A stretch of 64,000 bases of DNA from JAKFYM01 sp964416595 (lineage in GTDB: Bacteria; Bdellovibrionota; UBA1018; CAIPTA01): NCBI GenBank assembly GCA_964416595.1, contig CAYQES010000003.1:102130-166129 (forward strand). The letters are read 5' to 3'. Positions 44,069 to 52,996 of this stretch are shown here, in pieces. How positions within the stretch are numbered: position 1 is the first letter of the stretch; every line of letters starts with the position of its first letter. The position numbers were made by a program, and so were the translations under genes. The notes beneath the pieces are model-generated. The model saw only the letters and a program-made list of their open reading frames with translations. It was not told where the DNA came from and made no database searches.

Positions 44069-45091
44069 ATGAGTTTCATGGCAAAACTTTTCTTCACCCT
44101 GGCTACCCTCGCCCTCTTTTCTCCCGCCCTGGCCCAAGCCGATGTGCGAATCTCCGCCGTAGGCGACATTATGATGGGCACCAATTTTCCCAAGGATCGC
44201 TTGCCCCCCAATGGCGGCAAAGATCTTTTCACCCAAGCCGCTCCTTTTTTCGCTCAGTCCGATTTGGTGTTTGGAAATTTAGAAGGCCCCATCACTACGG
44301 CTACAAAAACCACAAAAAATTGGCAGGGTGGAAAAGCCTACGCTTTCCGCACTCCACCGGAAATGGCCGGCCTTTTGAAAGACGCAGGCTTTGATCTATT
44401 TTCTTTAGCTAATAACCACTCCATGGATTTCGGCGCCTCCGGCATGCAAGAAACAAAAAAACTTCTCTATGGTTTGGGCCTCCAATACTCCAGCAAAGAG
44501 GGCGAAGTAGCGGCCTTCAGCGTGAACGGCGCCACCGTGGCCATGATCGCCACCGCCACCGGGCCCGGCCCCCGCACTATTTTGGAACCCGAAGCTATTT
44601 ATGATGAAATCCGCGCGCTTTCTCAGCAGTACGATATTGTGATCGTTTCTTTCCACGGCGGCAGCGAAGGTGCGGACGTAACGCACACCCGAGATAAACA
44701 AGAATCCCTCTATGGCGAACCCCGCGGAAATGTGGTGCGCTTTGCCCGCGGCGCCATCGACGCCGGCGCCGATTTGATTCTAGGCCACGGCCCCCACGTG
44801 CCCCGGGCACTGGAAGTATACCGCGATCGTTTGATCGCTTATAGCCTAGGAAATTTCTGCACCTATGGCCCTTTCAAAATGGGTGGCCCCCAAGGTTTAG
44901 CGCCTCTTCTGCAAGTGACCTTGGCGGATGATGGTCGCTTCCAAGGAGGCAATATTGTTTCGTTCACCCAATCGCCTCCCGGTGGTCCCGTGTTTGATCC
45001 CTATAATAAAGCCTATGAGCTGATGAAAAAACTTTCCCAGGAAGATTTTCCGGATAGTAATCCTTTTGCTGATATTCAGAGTGGGATGTAA
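44069..45091 (+). CDS. CapA/PgsA-like calcineurin-fold protein, exported
   Basis: 340 residues with a signal peptide ending 'LFSPALAQA'. The PGA_cap/CapA metallophosphatase-like fold is shown by 'VRISAVGDIMMGTNF', 'LVFGNLEGPI', 'SLANNHSMDFG', 'VIVSFHGGSEG', 'LILGHGPHVPRALEVY' and 'YSLGNFCTYGP', the metal-binding positions in order. CapA of Bacillus acts in poly-gamma-glutamate capsule export; most family members have no known role, and no capBC genes are here. No clear ribosome site before ATG 44069; ATG 44078 is also possible. Divergent from purM across an AT-rich 228-bp gap. Confidence 0.85.
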   Translation: MSFMAKLFFTLATLALFSPALAQADVRISAVGDIMMGTNFPKDRLPPNGGKDLFTQAAPFFAQSDLVFGNLEGPITTATKTTKNWQGGKAYAFRTPPEMAGLLKDAGFDLFSLANNHSMDFGASGMQETKKLLYGLGLQYSSKEGEVAAFSVNGATVAMIATATGPGPRTILEPEAIYDEIRALSQQYDIVIVSFHGGSEGADVTHTRDKQESLYGEPRGNVVRFARGAIDAGADLILGHGPHVPRALEVYRDRLIAYSLGNFCTYGPFKMGGPQGLAPLLQVTLADDGRFQGGNIVSFTQSPPGGPVFDPYNKAYELMKKLSQEDFPDSNPFADIQSGM

Positions 45092-45231
45092 GACTACTCT
45101 ACCTCCAATAATTGGGCATCCCCCATGAACATAATATTTCTTAACCAGTACAATTAATTGTGGCTGAATTAAGAATTAAAATATTAAATTATTAAATCTG
45201 ATCCCGAAAAAATCATGGGAAGCTTCTACCT

Positions 45232-45900
45232 ATGAAGACAAAAAAGAAAATCACCACCGTCCGTTCGCATCCGTTGCACGTCCCCGTTAGTGAAAAAAAT
45301 CCAACGGGCATTACTATCAGAGATCGCCACTTTCGGCGCTTAAAAGGCACTTATTTAGACCCAACTGAAATCGAATCCACATTTAAAAATTACGATCGTA
45401 AAGGAATCGTCTTTCCCACTAAAGGGAAGTTAAAAGAATACAAAAAAGCCGATACATACGACGAATTTATTGCTGTATGGACGGACTATTTCAACAAAAA
45501 GTTTAATGCCACGCCGCCACTTGATCCAGATGTGGTGAAGGCTCTTATTTGTAGCGAATCAGGTTTTCGCGTTGATCCTCCTGAAAACAGGGACGCCTTT
45601 GGCATTACTCAAATCACTCCCAGTACGCTAAAAATCGTGCAAGATCCCGTAGGAGAAGCTAAGGATTTTATTTTTAATAAAATCCGCCGTAAGGATCTAA
45701 AAGATCCAAGCATAGCGATTCCCATGGGCATACGATGGCTCTTTCGGAAACGAGCCATGGCTACGCATCAATTAAAAAGAGCTCCAACCGCCGAAGAAAT
45801 AATACTGGAATACAAAGGCTTATTGAAAAGCAAAACTGGTTATAAAAATAATGCCCTAAAAAAGTTTAAGGAAAGTTATGAACTACTTAAAAATAAATAG
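45232..45900 (+). CDS. Lytic transglycosylase-like (SLT) protein without signal peptide
   Basis: 222 residues. The central part, 'DVVKALICSESGFRVDPP' followed by 'DAFGITQITPSTLKIV', is the core of a Slt/lysozyme-fold domain: the Glu of 'SESGF' is the catalytic candidate and 'GITQITP' the following family loop. The N-terminus is basic ('MKTKKKITTVRSHPLHVPV') with no hydrophobic stretch, so export would need a route other than Sec, or the protein acts after lysis. The sequence is AT-rich compared with the neighbouring pur genes. It overlaps the following lipoprotein gene by 23 bases. Confidence 0.75.
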   Translation: MKTKKKITTVRSHPLHVPVSEKNPTGITIRDRHFRRLKGTYLDPTEIESTFKNYDRKGIVFPTKGKLKEYKKADTYDEFIAVWTDYFNKKFNATPPLDPDVVKALICSESGFRVDPPENRDAFGITQITPSTLKIVQDPVGEAKDFIFNKIRRKDLKDPSIAIPMGIRWLFRKRAMATHQLKRAPTAEEIILEYKGLLKSKTGYKNNALKKFKESYELLKNK

Positions 45901-46378
45901 TGGAATTTATTTTTTTATATTCTTACTCCTGACAAGCTGTGCGACATCAAACTACAGCGTTTTAAACCAAAGCGAGGGCGGCGCAGAACTCAAAGTAACT
46001 CCAGATAGAGTTTTGCTTGAATGCGAATGGCTTTACGATGCTGATGATCCTACGCTCTATGGATTTATGATTCATGTGCTGGATGAAGAAAATACCGTTG
46101 CAACGGTTATCCAAGGCAATACTCTCGATAAGGGAAGCTGCGAAAAAAGGCTCAAAAAAATAGGAAAGATTTTAAAAGAGGGACGAGAGGTATATATTAT
46201 TGCCACTGGATCTTTGAGATCTAATCGCACAGAAGAAGCTAGATCCTATTCTTTTCCAGAAAGAGGAACATATCATAGCAACGGAAGAGTTTTACAATTC
46301 ATGGCAATTACTAATGAATTAGGCTCCTGCTTTGATGCCTACTTTGGAGATAAAAAGCCCTGTCCACATGATCCGTAA
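45878..46378 (+). CDS. Small predicted lipoprotein, coupled to the SLT-like gene
   Basis: 166 residues with a lipoprotein signal peptide: 'IYFFIFLLLTSCATSNYSVL', lipobox LTSC. The mature domain is unrecognised; it has a few Cys and mixed alpha/beta character ('DRVLLECEWLYDADDP', 'REVYIIATGSLRS'). AAGGA lies 5 bases before the ATG, which is inside the 3' end of the SLT-like gene. The arrangement of a wall hydrolase gene followed by an overlapping envelope lipoprotein recalls effector-immunity or hydrolase-inhibitor pairs; that is inference from layout only. Confidence 0.7.
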   Translation: MNYLKINSGIYFFIFLLLTSCATSNYSVLNQSEGGAELKVTPDRVLLECEWLYDADDPTLYGFMIHVLDEENTVATVIQGNTLDKGSCEKRLKKIGKILKEGREVYIIATGSLRSNRTEEARSYSFPERGTYHSNGRVLQFMAITNELGSCFDAYFGDKKPCPHDP

Positions 46379-46391
46379 TGAATGGCCAATT

Positions 46392-46667
46392 TCATCCAGT
46401 TTTTTTCGGTTTATTCGCCAAATATCGGTTATTTAGGCCCATCCGCACTAGAGTTTTAATCACGGCTTGCCGGCTTATATTCAAGTCTTCAGCAGCTTGA
46501 TCCAGCTCTTCGAGCATATCGGCTGTGAAATCCACATTGACCCGTTGAATAGGGAGCATCATTTTTCCCTTATTCGTAAAGTGACGAGCGATGCTCTTTC
46601 CAACATCCGCCATTTCGGCGATCGCTTCCGCGGGTAATGATTTTTTTTGACTACGAGTTTTTCTCAT
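46392..46667 (-). CDS. Antitoxin of the BrnT/BrnA-type system (ribbon-helix-helix)
   Basis: 91 residues. The C-terminal 'QRVNVDFTADMLEELDQAAE' followed by 'DLNISRQAVIKTLVRMGLNN' is a textbook RHH DNA-binding domain; the basic N-terminal half would contact or neutralise the toxin. Start at 46667 (MRKTRSQKK), inside the toxin's 3' end, gives a 17-base overlap and the toxin-first order typical of brnTA. The longer open frame to 46748 is a shadow of brnT. Expected to bind BrnT and, as a complex, repress the promoter upstream of brnT, where a perfect palindrome is found. Confidence 0.82.
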   Translation of the reverse strand: MRKTRSQKKSLPAEAIAEMADVGKSIARHFTNKGKMMLPIQRVNVDFTADMLEELDQAAEDLNISRQAVIKTLVRMGLNNRYLANKPKKTG

Positions 46668-46929
46668 AAAGCTCTTGCTCCTCTCTAGTAGACTTCCAAA
46701 GAGTAATGAGGTGGTAATACTCACCCGCCACATCCTCTCGAACTTCAAAAATTACGGAAAATAACCGCCCATCAACCCAGCCGATGGCGCGATATTGTTC
46801 CGGCACTTCCGATCTTTGGTCTAAATAATATGGACTACCCCATACTTTTTGCGCCTCAGTAAATCCGATGCCCCGCTTCGGGTTGCGCTTTAGCTGCTCA
46901 CTCTTATGTCTATCGAATTTAAAACGCAC
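46651..46929 (-). CDS. brnT: BrnT-family ribonuclease toxin
   Basis: 92 residues from GTG 46929 ('RFKFDRHKSEQLKRNPKRG'). The family pattern is clear: the FKFD-x-x-K-S opening, 'GIGFTEAQKVWGSP', 'EQYRAIGWVDGRLFSVIFEV' and 'ITLWKSTREEQELYE'. BrnT folds like RelE-type toxins and cleaves RNA. An upstream TTG at 46956 keeps the frame open, but it would place the palindromic operator inside the gene, so GTG 46929 is preferred. Sits between the purH stop and the convergent lipoprotein gene. Confidence 0.82.
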   Translation of the reverse strand: MRFKFDRHKSEQLKRNPKRGIGFTEAQKVWGSPYYLDQRSEVPEQYRAIGWVDGRLFSVIFEVREDVAGEYYHLITLWKSTREEQELYEKNS

Positions 46930-46936
46930 AATATAT

Positions 46937-46963
46937 GGTATAACAGTTATACCCAATTGTCAA
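46937..46963 (-). promoter_or_regulatory. Promoter and palindromic operator of the brnT/antitoxin operon
   Basis: A perfect palindrome with 8-bp arms and one central base (GGTATAAC-A-GTTATACC, 46937-46953) lies just upstream of brnT. A consensus -35 TTGACA on the minus strand (complement of 46958-46963) precedes it, and a -10 like TACCAT follows 17 bp later (complement of 46935-46940). The palindrome fills the promoter spacer, the expected place for autorepression by the antitoxin. Confidence 0.65.
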
Positions 46964-46984
46964 ATCAGCCAGCGGCCGAGTAAC

Positions 46985-48565
46985 TCAATGCCGAAAATGC
47001 CTTCTCCCCGTAAACACCATCGCCATCCCTAAGCAATCCGCTGCCTCGATCACTTCGTTATCCTTGATACTGCCACCGGGTTGCACCACAAAACGCACTC
47101 CTTCCCCGTAAGCCGCCTCGATCCCATCCGCAAAGGGAAAAAATGCATCAGAGACCATCACCAAATCCCCCATGGGTCCTTTTTCTTTTGCCCGTGGCCC
47201 CGCCAATGCCCGGATGCTATCCAAGCGATTGGGTTGCCCCATCCCTGCGCCCACGAGCTGAAAATTTCCATTGGGAAGAGAGCGCACCAAAGCAATCGCA
47301 TTGGAACGTAAATGTTTACAAGCCATCACACCAAAGCGAGCGAGCGGTAATTTTTCCTTAGGAAATCCCACCTTCGTTACGGATTTAAAATCTTGGTCCA
47401 AGCCTTCATCCTCATCTTGAGCCAGCACTCCCCCAAAAACCGAACGCAATAAAATTTCTTTTGTTCCCGCTTTTCTTGGTGGGCATAAAAGCACCCGTAA
47501 ATTTTTCTTTTTCGCCAACAACGCCAAAGCATCGGGCTCCACGGAGGGCGCCACCACGAGCTCCACAAATTTATCCCCCAACCATTCGGCACACTCCGCC
47601 GTGAAGGGATGAGTAAAGGCTAAAATCCCGCCGAAGGCCGAAACAGGATCTCCTTCCCAGGCAAGTTCCAAAGCCTCTAAACTCGAACGGCCCGAAGCTA
47701 AACCACAAGGATTTAAGTGTTTGATGATCGCCACCACGGGTTTGGAACTTTCCACAGCCACCAAAGCATCGCTAGCGGAACGCAAAGCCGCATCCGCATC
47801 CAAAATATTATTATAAGAAAGCGCTTTCCCCTGGAGAATATCGGCGGATGCAATGGAAGTTTGTTTGCCAAAGCGGGGATCCCGATAAAAAATCGCATGT
47901 TGATGGGGATTTTCTCCGTAGCGGAGTTTTTTTCCGTGGTCTAACGCTAAGTAATGGGTTTCTTCGCCCAAAAAACGGGACGAAAGCTCCTCGGCCACAG
48001 CCGAATCATACGTGGCCAGCAAACGAAACGCATGCACCGCTAAATTTTTTCTCGTGGCCAATGAAAGCGCGCCGCCTTGGGCGTCGATTTCTTCCATGAG
48101 TTTGGCGTACTGGGAAGGATCTGTAGCTACGGCCACATGTTTGTGATTTTTGGCCGCCGCCCGAATCATGGTAGGGCCACCCACATCGATCTCTTCCACA
48201 AGTTCATCATCGGGAGCTTTACGCGCCCGGGCTTCGTGGAAAGGATAAAGATTGCAGACCACCAAATCCACGGGCTCGACACCCATTTTTTTTGCGGTGG
48301 CCACATCCTCCGGATTATCCCGGCGATAGAGCAACGCACTTGCAAAAGGAAAACTGATGGTTTTCATGCGGCCGCCGAACGCTTCAGGGTTTCCTGTGAT
48401 TTTTTCCATGGGTGTAAAAGGGATGCCGGATTTTTCCAGCGCTTTTCCCGTGCCACCAGTACTTAAAATTTCCACGCCCTTATCGGCCAGGAAGCGGGCG
48501 AAACCAATGGCGCCCTCTTTATCGGAAACACTGAATAGGGCCCGGCGAATTTTGACGAGTTCCAT
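46985..48565 (-). CDS. purH: Bifunctional AICAR transformylase/IMP cyclohydrolase
   Basis: Last two steps of IMP synthesis. 526 residues: N-terminal IMP cyclohydrolase domain ('RRALFSVSDKEGAIGFA', 'ILSTGGTGKAL', 'VVCNLYPFHEA') and C-terminal AICAR transformylase domain with 'LRYGENPHQHAIFYR', 'SYNNILDADAALR' and 'KHLNPCGLASG'. The start at 48565 is preceded by GGGGAAAT and overlaps the purQ stop as TAATG. Last gene of the pur cluster; a toxin-antitoxin pair follows on the same strand. Confidence 0.96.
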   Translation of the reverse strand: MELVKIRRALFSVSDKEGAIGFARFLADKGVEILSTGGTGKALEKSGIPFTPMEKITGNPEAFGGRMKTISFPFASALLYRRDNPEDVATAKKMGVEPVDLVVCNLYPFHEARARKAPDDELVEEIDVGGPTMIRAAAKNHKHVAVATDPSQYAKLMEEIDAQGGALSLATRKNLAVHAFRLLATYDSAVAEELSSRFLGEETHYLALDHGKKLRYGENPHQHAIFYRDPRFGKQTSIASADILQGKALSYNNILDADAALRSASDALVAVESSKPVVAIIKHLNPCGLASGRSSLEALELAWEGDPVSAFGGILAFTHPFTAECAEWLGDKFVELVVAPSVEPDALALLAKKKNLRVLLCPPRKAGTKEILLRSVFGGVLAQDEDEGLDQDFKSVTKVGFPKEKLPLARFGVMACKHLRSNAIALVRSLPNGNFQLVGAGMGQPNRLDSIRALAGPRAKEKGPMGDLVMVSDAFFPFADGIEAAYGEGVRFVVQPGGSIKDNEVIEAADCLGMAMVFTGRRHFRH

Positions 48566-49314
48566 TATTTCCCCTTCAAATACTGCACGCAATTTTTGAA
48601 AAACTTTAATCCCATCCCCTCACCCGTACGGTTTTCCAAGCGGGTGCTCTGGGGATGCTGCAATAAAGAAACCGCCGCCTCCGGATGGGGCATCAAACCA
48701 AACACCAGGCCCGTGGGATCACACACGCCCGCGATCCGGCCGTAGCTGCCGTTCACTTCGTCCCGGTAGCGCAAAGCCACTTGGCCGCCCTGATTTAATT
48801 TCCGGTGGATGGCTTCTTCTTCACCCTTGCGAAATACCACGCGTCCTTCGCCGTGACGAATGGGCAGAGGAAAACTTTCGAGCTCCTTGGTCCAAATACA
48901 AACAGAAGATTTTTCGGCCTCAAGTTCCACCCAACGATCCAAGAAATTCCCATGGGAGTTCCGCGCCAACGCCATTGTGCGAGGAGCGAAGGGTTCTGGC
49001 AATAGACCCAATTTCGTGAGCGCCTGGAAGCCGTTGCAAATTCCGATCACCGGTTTTTTGGCACCGATAAAGGTGCGAAGTTCTTCCCCCAACACTTGCG
49101 CCAATTTCAATGCCAGCACTTGTCCGCTGCCCAAATCATCCCCAAAAGAAAATCCTCCAGGAAAAGCCAAGGCCTCATACTGGTGCAAGTTTCTGGGAGC
49201 CGCTAAAACATCGTTGCAGTGGAGGATCACAGGATCCGCGCCAGCCAAGAAAAATGCCCGGGCGGTTTCCCGTTCGCAATTGATACCATCCCCGGTGAGC
49301 ACTAAAACTTTCAT
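48565..49314 (-). CDS. purQ: FGAM synthase glutaminase subunit PurQ
   Basis: Class I glutamine amidotransferase that feeds ammonia to PurL in step four of IMP synthesis. 249 residues with the nucleophile elbow 'VIGICNGFQALTKLGLLP' (Cys) and the His-Glu pair 'LMPHPEAAV'. Typical start 'KVLVLTGDGINCERE'. ATGA overlap with purL upstream and TAATG with purH downstream. Its separate existence together with the long PurL partner means the complex here is PurSL plus PurQ. Confidence 0.95.
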   Translation of the reverse strand: MKVLVLTGDGINCERETARAFFLAGADPVILHCNDVLAAPRNLHQYEALAFPGGFSFGDDLGSGQVLALKLAQVLGEELRTFIGAKKPVIGICNGFQALTKLGLLPEPFAPRTMALARNSHGNFLDRWVELEAEKSSVCIWTKELESFPLPIRHGEGRVVFRKGEEEAIHRKLNQGGQVALRYRDEVNGSYGRIAGVCDPTGLVFGLMPHPEAAVSLLQHPQSTRLENRTGEGMGLKFFKNCVQYLKGK

Positions 49315-52300
49315 TTTTCCCCCTTCCAGGCCCGGCGGGCCTCCGTGATGGGCACATCCAGCACTACTAGCCCCGAGCGGGTGAAGCGTAAAATTTCTGG
49401 AACCACAGTTCCTAAAAGCACGCAGTGTTGGCCAGAAAAGAGTTTTCGGAAATCACTTTCTTGTTTTGGATCCACGGAGACCACAAAACGCCCCGGGCAT
49501 TCGTTGAAAAAAAATTCCGCTAAATTACCGGACCAATCCAGAGATTCCAGTTCCCCATGCATGCCGAGCATGCCGCCGATGGCGCTTTCGGCCAAAGCCA
49601 CGAGCATCCCGCCCTCGCTGCAGTCATGCACAGAACGTAAATATCGATTCTGGATCGCTTGGTGGAGCGTGCGATAGAGACGAAGATTTTCTTCCCCGTT
49701 TACCACGGGTGCCTGGCCACCCACGCCGAAGACTGCTTCTAATTCTGAGCCGCCCATATGGGGAAAACTCTGGCCGAGTAGATACACTTTATCACCCGTT
49801 TTTTGGAAATCCGAAGAAACGGTTTTGCTTACGTCATGCACTTTGCCCAAGGCGGTAACAAGCACCGTGGGTGGCACGGAGATTTTCACGTCTTTCCCGA
49901 AACGGGAACGGCCGAGGAAATCATTTTTCATGCTGTCTTTTCCGCTCACGAAAGGCGTGCCGTATAATTTAGCTAAATCATACAAACCCTTATTGGCCCG
50001 CACCAACTGCGCCAGTTTATGGGCTGCATCGGGATTTTTTTCCGAAGGCAGGGGATCGGGCCAACAAAAATTATCAATCACGGCCATCATGTCAGGATCC
50101 GCGCCCACGGCCACCGCATTTCGGACAGCCTCATCTAAACCGTGTTGAGCGCTAAGGTAAGCATCGAAGCGGGAAAGTTTGGGCTGCAAACCGCAGGAAA
50201 TACTCACACCAGCTTTTTCTTCTCCCCCATGGGGCGCAAGCCACACCACGCCCGCATCGCCCGGGCCTTCAGCGGCCACGCCAACAAAAGGCTTGATCAA
50301 AGTGGAAGCCTGCACTTCGTGATCATAGCGACGAACCCAATCTTCTTTGCTGCGAATATTCCAACGGGAAAGAAGCGTATAAAGAGCACTTTCGTGAAAA
50401 GCGCGGGATTGGATTTCTTTTACTTCCACCACGGGCTCAGGTTTACTCCAATGTTTTTCCTCTTGGGGCCCTTGCCACTCGGCCGTGAGCACCATGGGCG
50501 GCAAACCGTCATGCAAGAAATCAAGACTCAAATCCGCCACCACTTTTCCTTGGTGCACCACTTGGAAAAATCCTGAATCGTTGAATTCCCCCACCACACT
50601 CGCTTCTACTCCCCTTCTTTCCGCTAAAGCCATAAAGGCCGGTAATTTTTCCTGGGGCACGGAGAAAGTCATGCGCTCTTGGCTTTCGCTTACCACGAGC
50701 TCAAAAGGCTGCAAGCCTGGATATTTCACGGGCACATGGGTCACATCCATGCGGGCCCCATTCGTGCCTTGGGCCATCTCGCCCACACTGGAACTTAAAC
50801 CGCCGGCGCCATTGTCGGTCACGCTGGAGTAAAGCCCCTGATCCCGGGCCTCCAAAAGGAAATCTCCCAACCGTTTTTGCGTGATGGGATCACCAATCTG
50901 CACCACCGTGGCGGGAGCGCTATCGTCGAGTTCCATGGAGCTGAAGGTGGCGCCGTGGATCCCGTCTTTCCCGATGCGACCACCGGCCATCACGATCGCA
51001 TCGCCCGGTTTTTGGTTTTTCGAAGCGCCCGGCATACCAGCTTTTGTTACGGGCGGCATCACACCGATCGTTCCGCAGAACACGAGGGGTTTCCCGGAAA
51101 AATCCCGATGAAAAGCGAAAGCCCCATTCACGGTGGGAATGCCGCTTTTATTGCCGCCATCTTCCACGCCCAAATGCACGCCGTCAAAAATTCGGCGCGG
51201 GTGTTTTAAACCTTCGGGCAATTCTTTTTCTTCTCCTACTCCGGGCCATTCCGGCAGACCTAAACAAAACACATCCGTGTTAGCGATCGGACGGGCGCCT
51301 AAGCCACAGCCCAACACATCCCGATTCACGCCCACGATGCCCGTAAGCGCGCCCCCATAGGGATCCAAGGCCGATGGACTATTGTGGGTTTCTACTTTAA
51401 TGCATAAATCCACTTGGGGATCAAAACGCACTACACCCGCGTTGTCGGTGAACACAGAAACAAGCCACGGCAAGTTTCTTTCGGTTTTAATTTCTTCCGT
51501 TACTTTACGGATATAACTTTTGAAAACACTTTTGACGGTGAAATTGCCCAGGGCGGGGCCAACGTTCTCTGGAATTTTTTCCGAATAAGCAATTTCCGCA
51601 TTAAATATTTTATGCTTACAGTGCTCACTCCATGTTTGCGCGAGCACTTCCATTTCCACATCCGTGGGAGCAGAAGGCAGACCCAAACCCTGCCTCCGTT
51701 TTTGTGTTTCGGGTTTTTCATAATGGGCCCGGATCGTTTCCATTTCCGGTAAAGTAAGGGCCCAGCAGCGCTCTTTACTCATGCGCTCTAAAGCCGCTCC
51801 CCCGCCCTCGAGCGAAATCGTTTCTACTTTCGTTTCCCCTTGGAGCTGCACCTCGGGAACTTTTTGGTCCTGGAAGCGTTTTGGAGAAAAATATTCTTTC
51901 CAGGGGGAAACTTTGATTTCTTCGATCAAAGGATTGGCCAAGCACTCTTCAGCCACTCTCTCCACTTCAGCGCGGGTAAGATCCCCAAAAAAATACACGG
52001 CCTTGCCTGTGTACACCTGCACACCATTTTCCCGGGCAAAAGAACTCACCAAACTCAGGGCCTCCGTAGCCGTGCGGCCCACATTATCCGTTACTCCCGG
52101 CAAGAATCGCACTTGAGCCACAAAAGACGGCAAAATTTGCCCAGCCCCAGAGAAACGAAATTCTGGTTCGTGCTGCAGATGAAACTCCTGCAATACAGGA
52201 TCACTAAACACCCGCTCGGCCCAATCTTTTACTTCTGTTTCCGGCAAATCCCGGTTGTTTCTGGCTTTCAACCAAAATAGCTGCACCACTTCCGTGCCGT

Positions 52301-52400
52301 ACACAGAGATCCTTAAGTGAGAGCGGGCCCGGGCCGCATAGCGATCCTCCCGGGCATTGCAATCTAATTCTCGCACTTCAATTCGCACTACCTGGCTCAT
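49311..52400 (-). CDS. purL: FGAM synthase, fused PurS-PurL (PurSL type)
   Basis: Converts FGAR to FGAM with ammonia from PurQ. 1029 residues, between the small PurL (~740) and the single-chain enzyme (~1300). The first ~190 residues are PurS-like, apparently two halves: 'HLRISVYGTEVVQLFW' and 'VRFLPGVTDNVGRTATEALS'. The rest is PurL: 'EMEVLAQTWSEHCKHKIF', 'CIKVETHNSPSALDPYGGAL', 'GRIGKDGIHGATFSSMEL' and 'SVTDNGAGGLSSSVGEMAQG'. GGAGAAAA lies before ATG 52400, which overlaps the purN stop as ATGA. The glutaminase domain is absent from the chain and supplied by purQ. Confidence 0.95.
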   Translation of the reverse strand: MSQVVRIEVRELDCNAREDRYAARARSHLRISVYGTEVVQLFWLKARNNRDLPETEVKDWAERVFSDPVLQEFHLQHEPEFRFSGAGQILPSFVAQVRFLPGVTDNVGRTATEALSLVSSFARENGVQVYTGKAVYFFGDLTRAEVERVAEECLANPLIEEIKVSPWKEYFSPKRFQDQKVPEVQLQGETKVETISLEGGGAALERMSKERCWALTLPEMETIRAHYEKPETQKRRQGLGLPSAPTDVEMEVLAQTWSEHCKHKIFNAEIAYSEKIPENVGPALGNFTVKSVFKSYIRKVTEEIKTERNLPWLVSVFTDNAGVVRFDPQVDLCIKVETHNSPSALDPYGGALTGIVGVNRDVLGCGLGARPIANTDVFCLGLPEWPGVGEEKELPEGLKHPRRIFDGVHLGVEDGGNKSGIPTVNGAFAFHRDFSGKPLVFCGTIGVMPPVTKAGMPGASKNQKPGDAIVMAGGRIGKDGIHGATFSSMELDDSAPATVVQIGDPITQKRLGDFLLEARDQGLYSSVTDNGAGGLSSSVGEMAQGTNGARMDVTHVPVKYPGLQPFELVVSESQERMTFSVPQEKLPAFMALAERRGVEASVVGEFNDSGFFQVVHQGKVVADLSLDFLHDGLPPMVLTAEWQGPQEEKHWSKPEPVVEVKEIQSRAFHESALYTLLSRWNIRSKEDWVRRYDHEVQASTLIKPFVGVAAEGPGDAGVVWLAPHGGEEKAGVSISCGLQPKLSRFDAYLSAQHGLDEAVRNAVAVGADPDMMAVIDNFCWPDPLPSEKNPDAAHKLAQLVRANKGLYDLAKLYGTPFVSGKDSMKNDFLGRSRFGKDVKISVPPTVLVTALGKVHDVSKTVSSDFQKTGDKVYLLGQSFPHMGGSELEAVFGVGGQAPVVNGEENLRLYRTLHQAIQNRYLRSVHDCSEGGMLVALAESAIGGMLGMHGELESLDWSGNLAEFFFNECPGRFVVSVDPKQESDFRKLFSGQHCVLLGTVVPEILRFTRSGLVVLDVPITEARRAWKGEK

Positions 52401-52996
52401 GCTTTTTCTCCGATCCTAATTTTTCCTGCTGCCGCAAGCTCCATGGCTTGGGGGAAAAGCCGTAGCTCCAGCGCCCGGCCTTTAGCCTCAAAACTCTCAA
52501 GGGTATCATTTTTTTCCCGCACAAAACTTTCCTGGAGCACGATTGGGCCTGTGTCCACGCCCTGATCCACCAAATGCACGGTGACTCCGCTTTTTGCTAC
52601 ATTATCTTGAAAGGCGCGCACGTAAGCGTTTAATCCCGGATAGGCGGGTAGTAAAGATGGGTGCACATTGAGTACCCGGAAAAAACCTTCGGGGCTTGCA
52701 AAAAATTCCAGAAAATTTTTTCCCACGATTTTTTTGTAACCAGCCAAACACGCCCACTGGGCTTTTACGCTTTTTAATAATTCCAAAAGCGTTTTTTCTT
52801 CCCCATGGGCAATCACATGGGCAGGCACGCCAAATTCATTGGCCACTGCTAAAGCAGGAACGTTCGGGCGATCACTCACTAAAGCTTTTATGGCAAGTAA
52901 TTCAGGCTTCTCTTTTGCCCGCTGCAAAAGCGCCCGGGCATTGGTGCCTGTGCCAGAGGCTAAGATCACGAAGGATGTGGGACTATTGGCCAACAT
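52397..52996 (-). CDS. purN: Phosphoribosylglycinamide formyltransferase
   Basis: Third step of IMP synthesis, using 10-formyl-THF to formylate GAR. 199 residues. N-terminal phosphate loop is 'ASGTGTNARALL' (most enzymes have GSGSN); the catalytic region 'VLNVHPSLLPAYPGLNAYVR' supplies the His, and 'VHLVDQGVDTGPIVLQ' the Asp. Start at 52996 (MLANSPTSF), preceded by GGAGGAG with short spacing; it overlaps the end of purD by 14 bases. The open frame to 53035 is a shadow of purD. Confidence 0.93.
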   Translation of the reverse strand: MLANSPTSFVILASGTGTNARALLQRAKEKPELLAIKALVSDRPNVPALAVANEFGVPAHVIAHGEEKTLLELLKSVKAQWACLAGYKKIVGKNFLEFFASPEGFFRVLNVHPSLLPAYPGLNAYVRAFQDNVAKSGVTVHLVDQGVDTGPIVLQESFVREKNDTLESFEAKGRALELRLFPQAMELAAAGKIRIGEKA

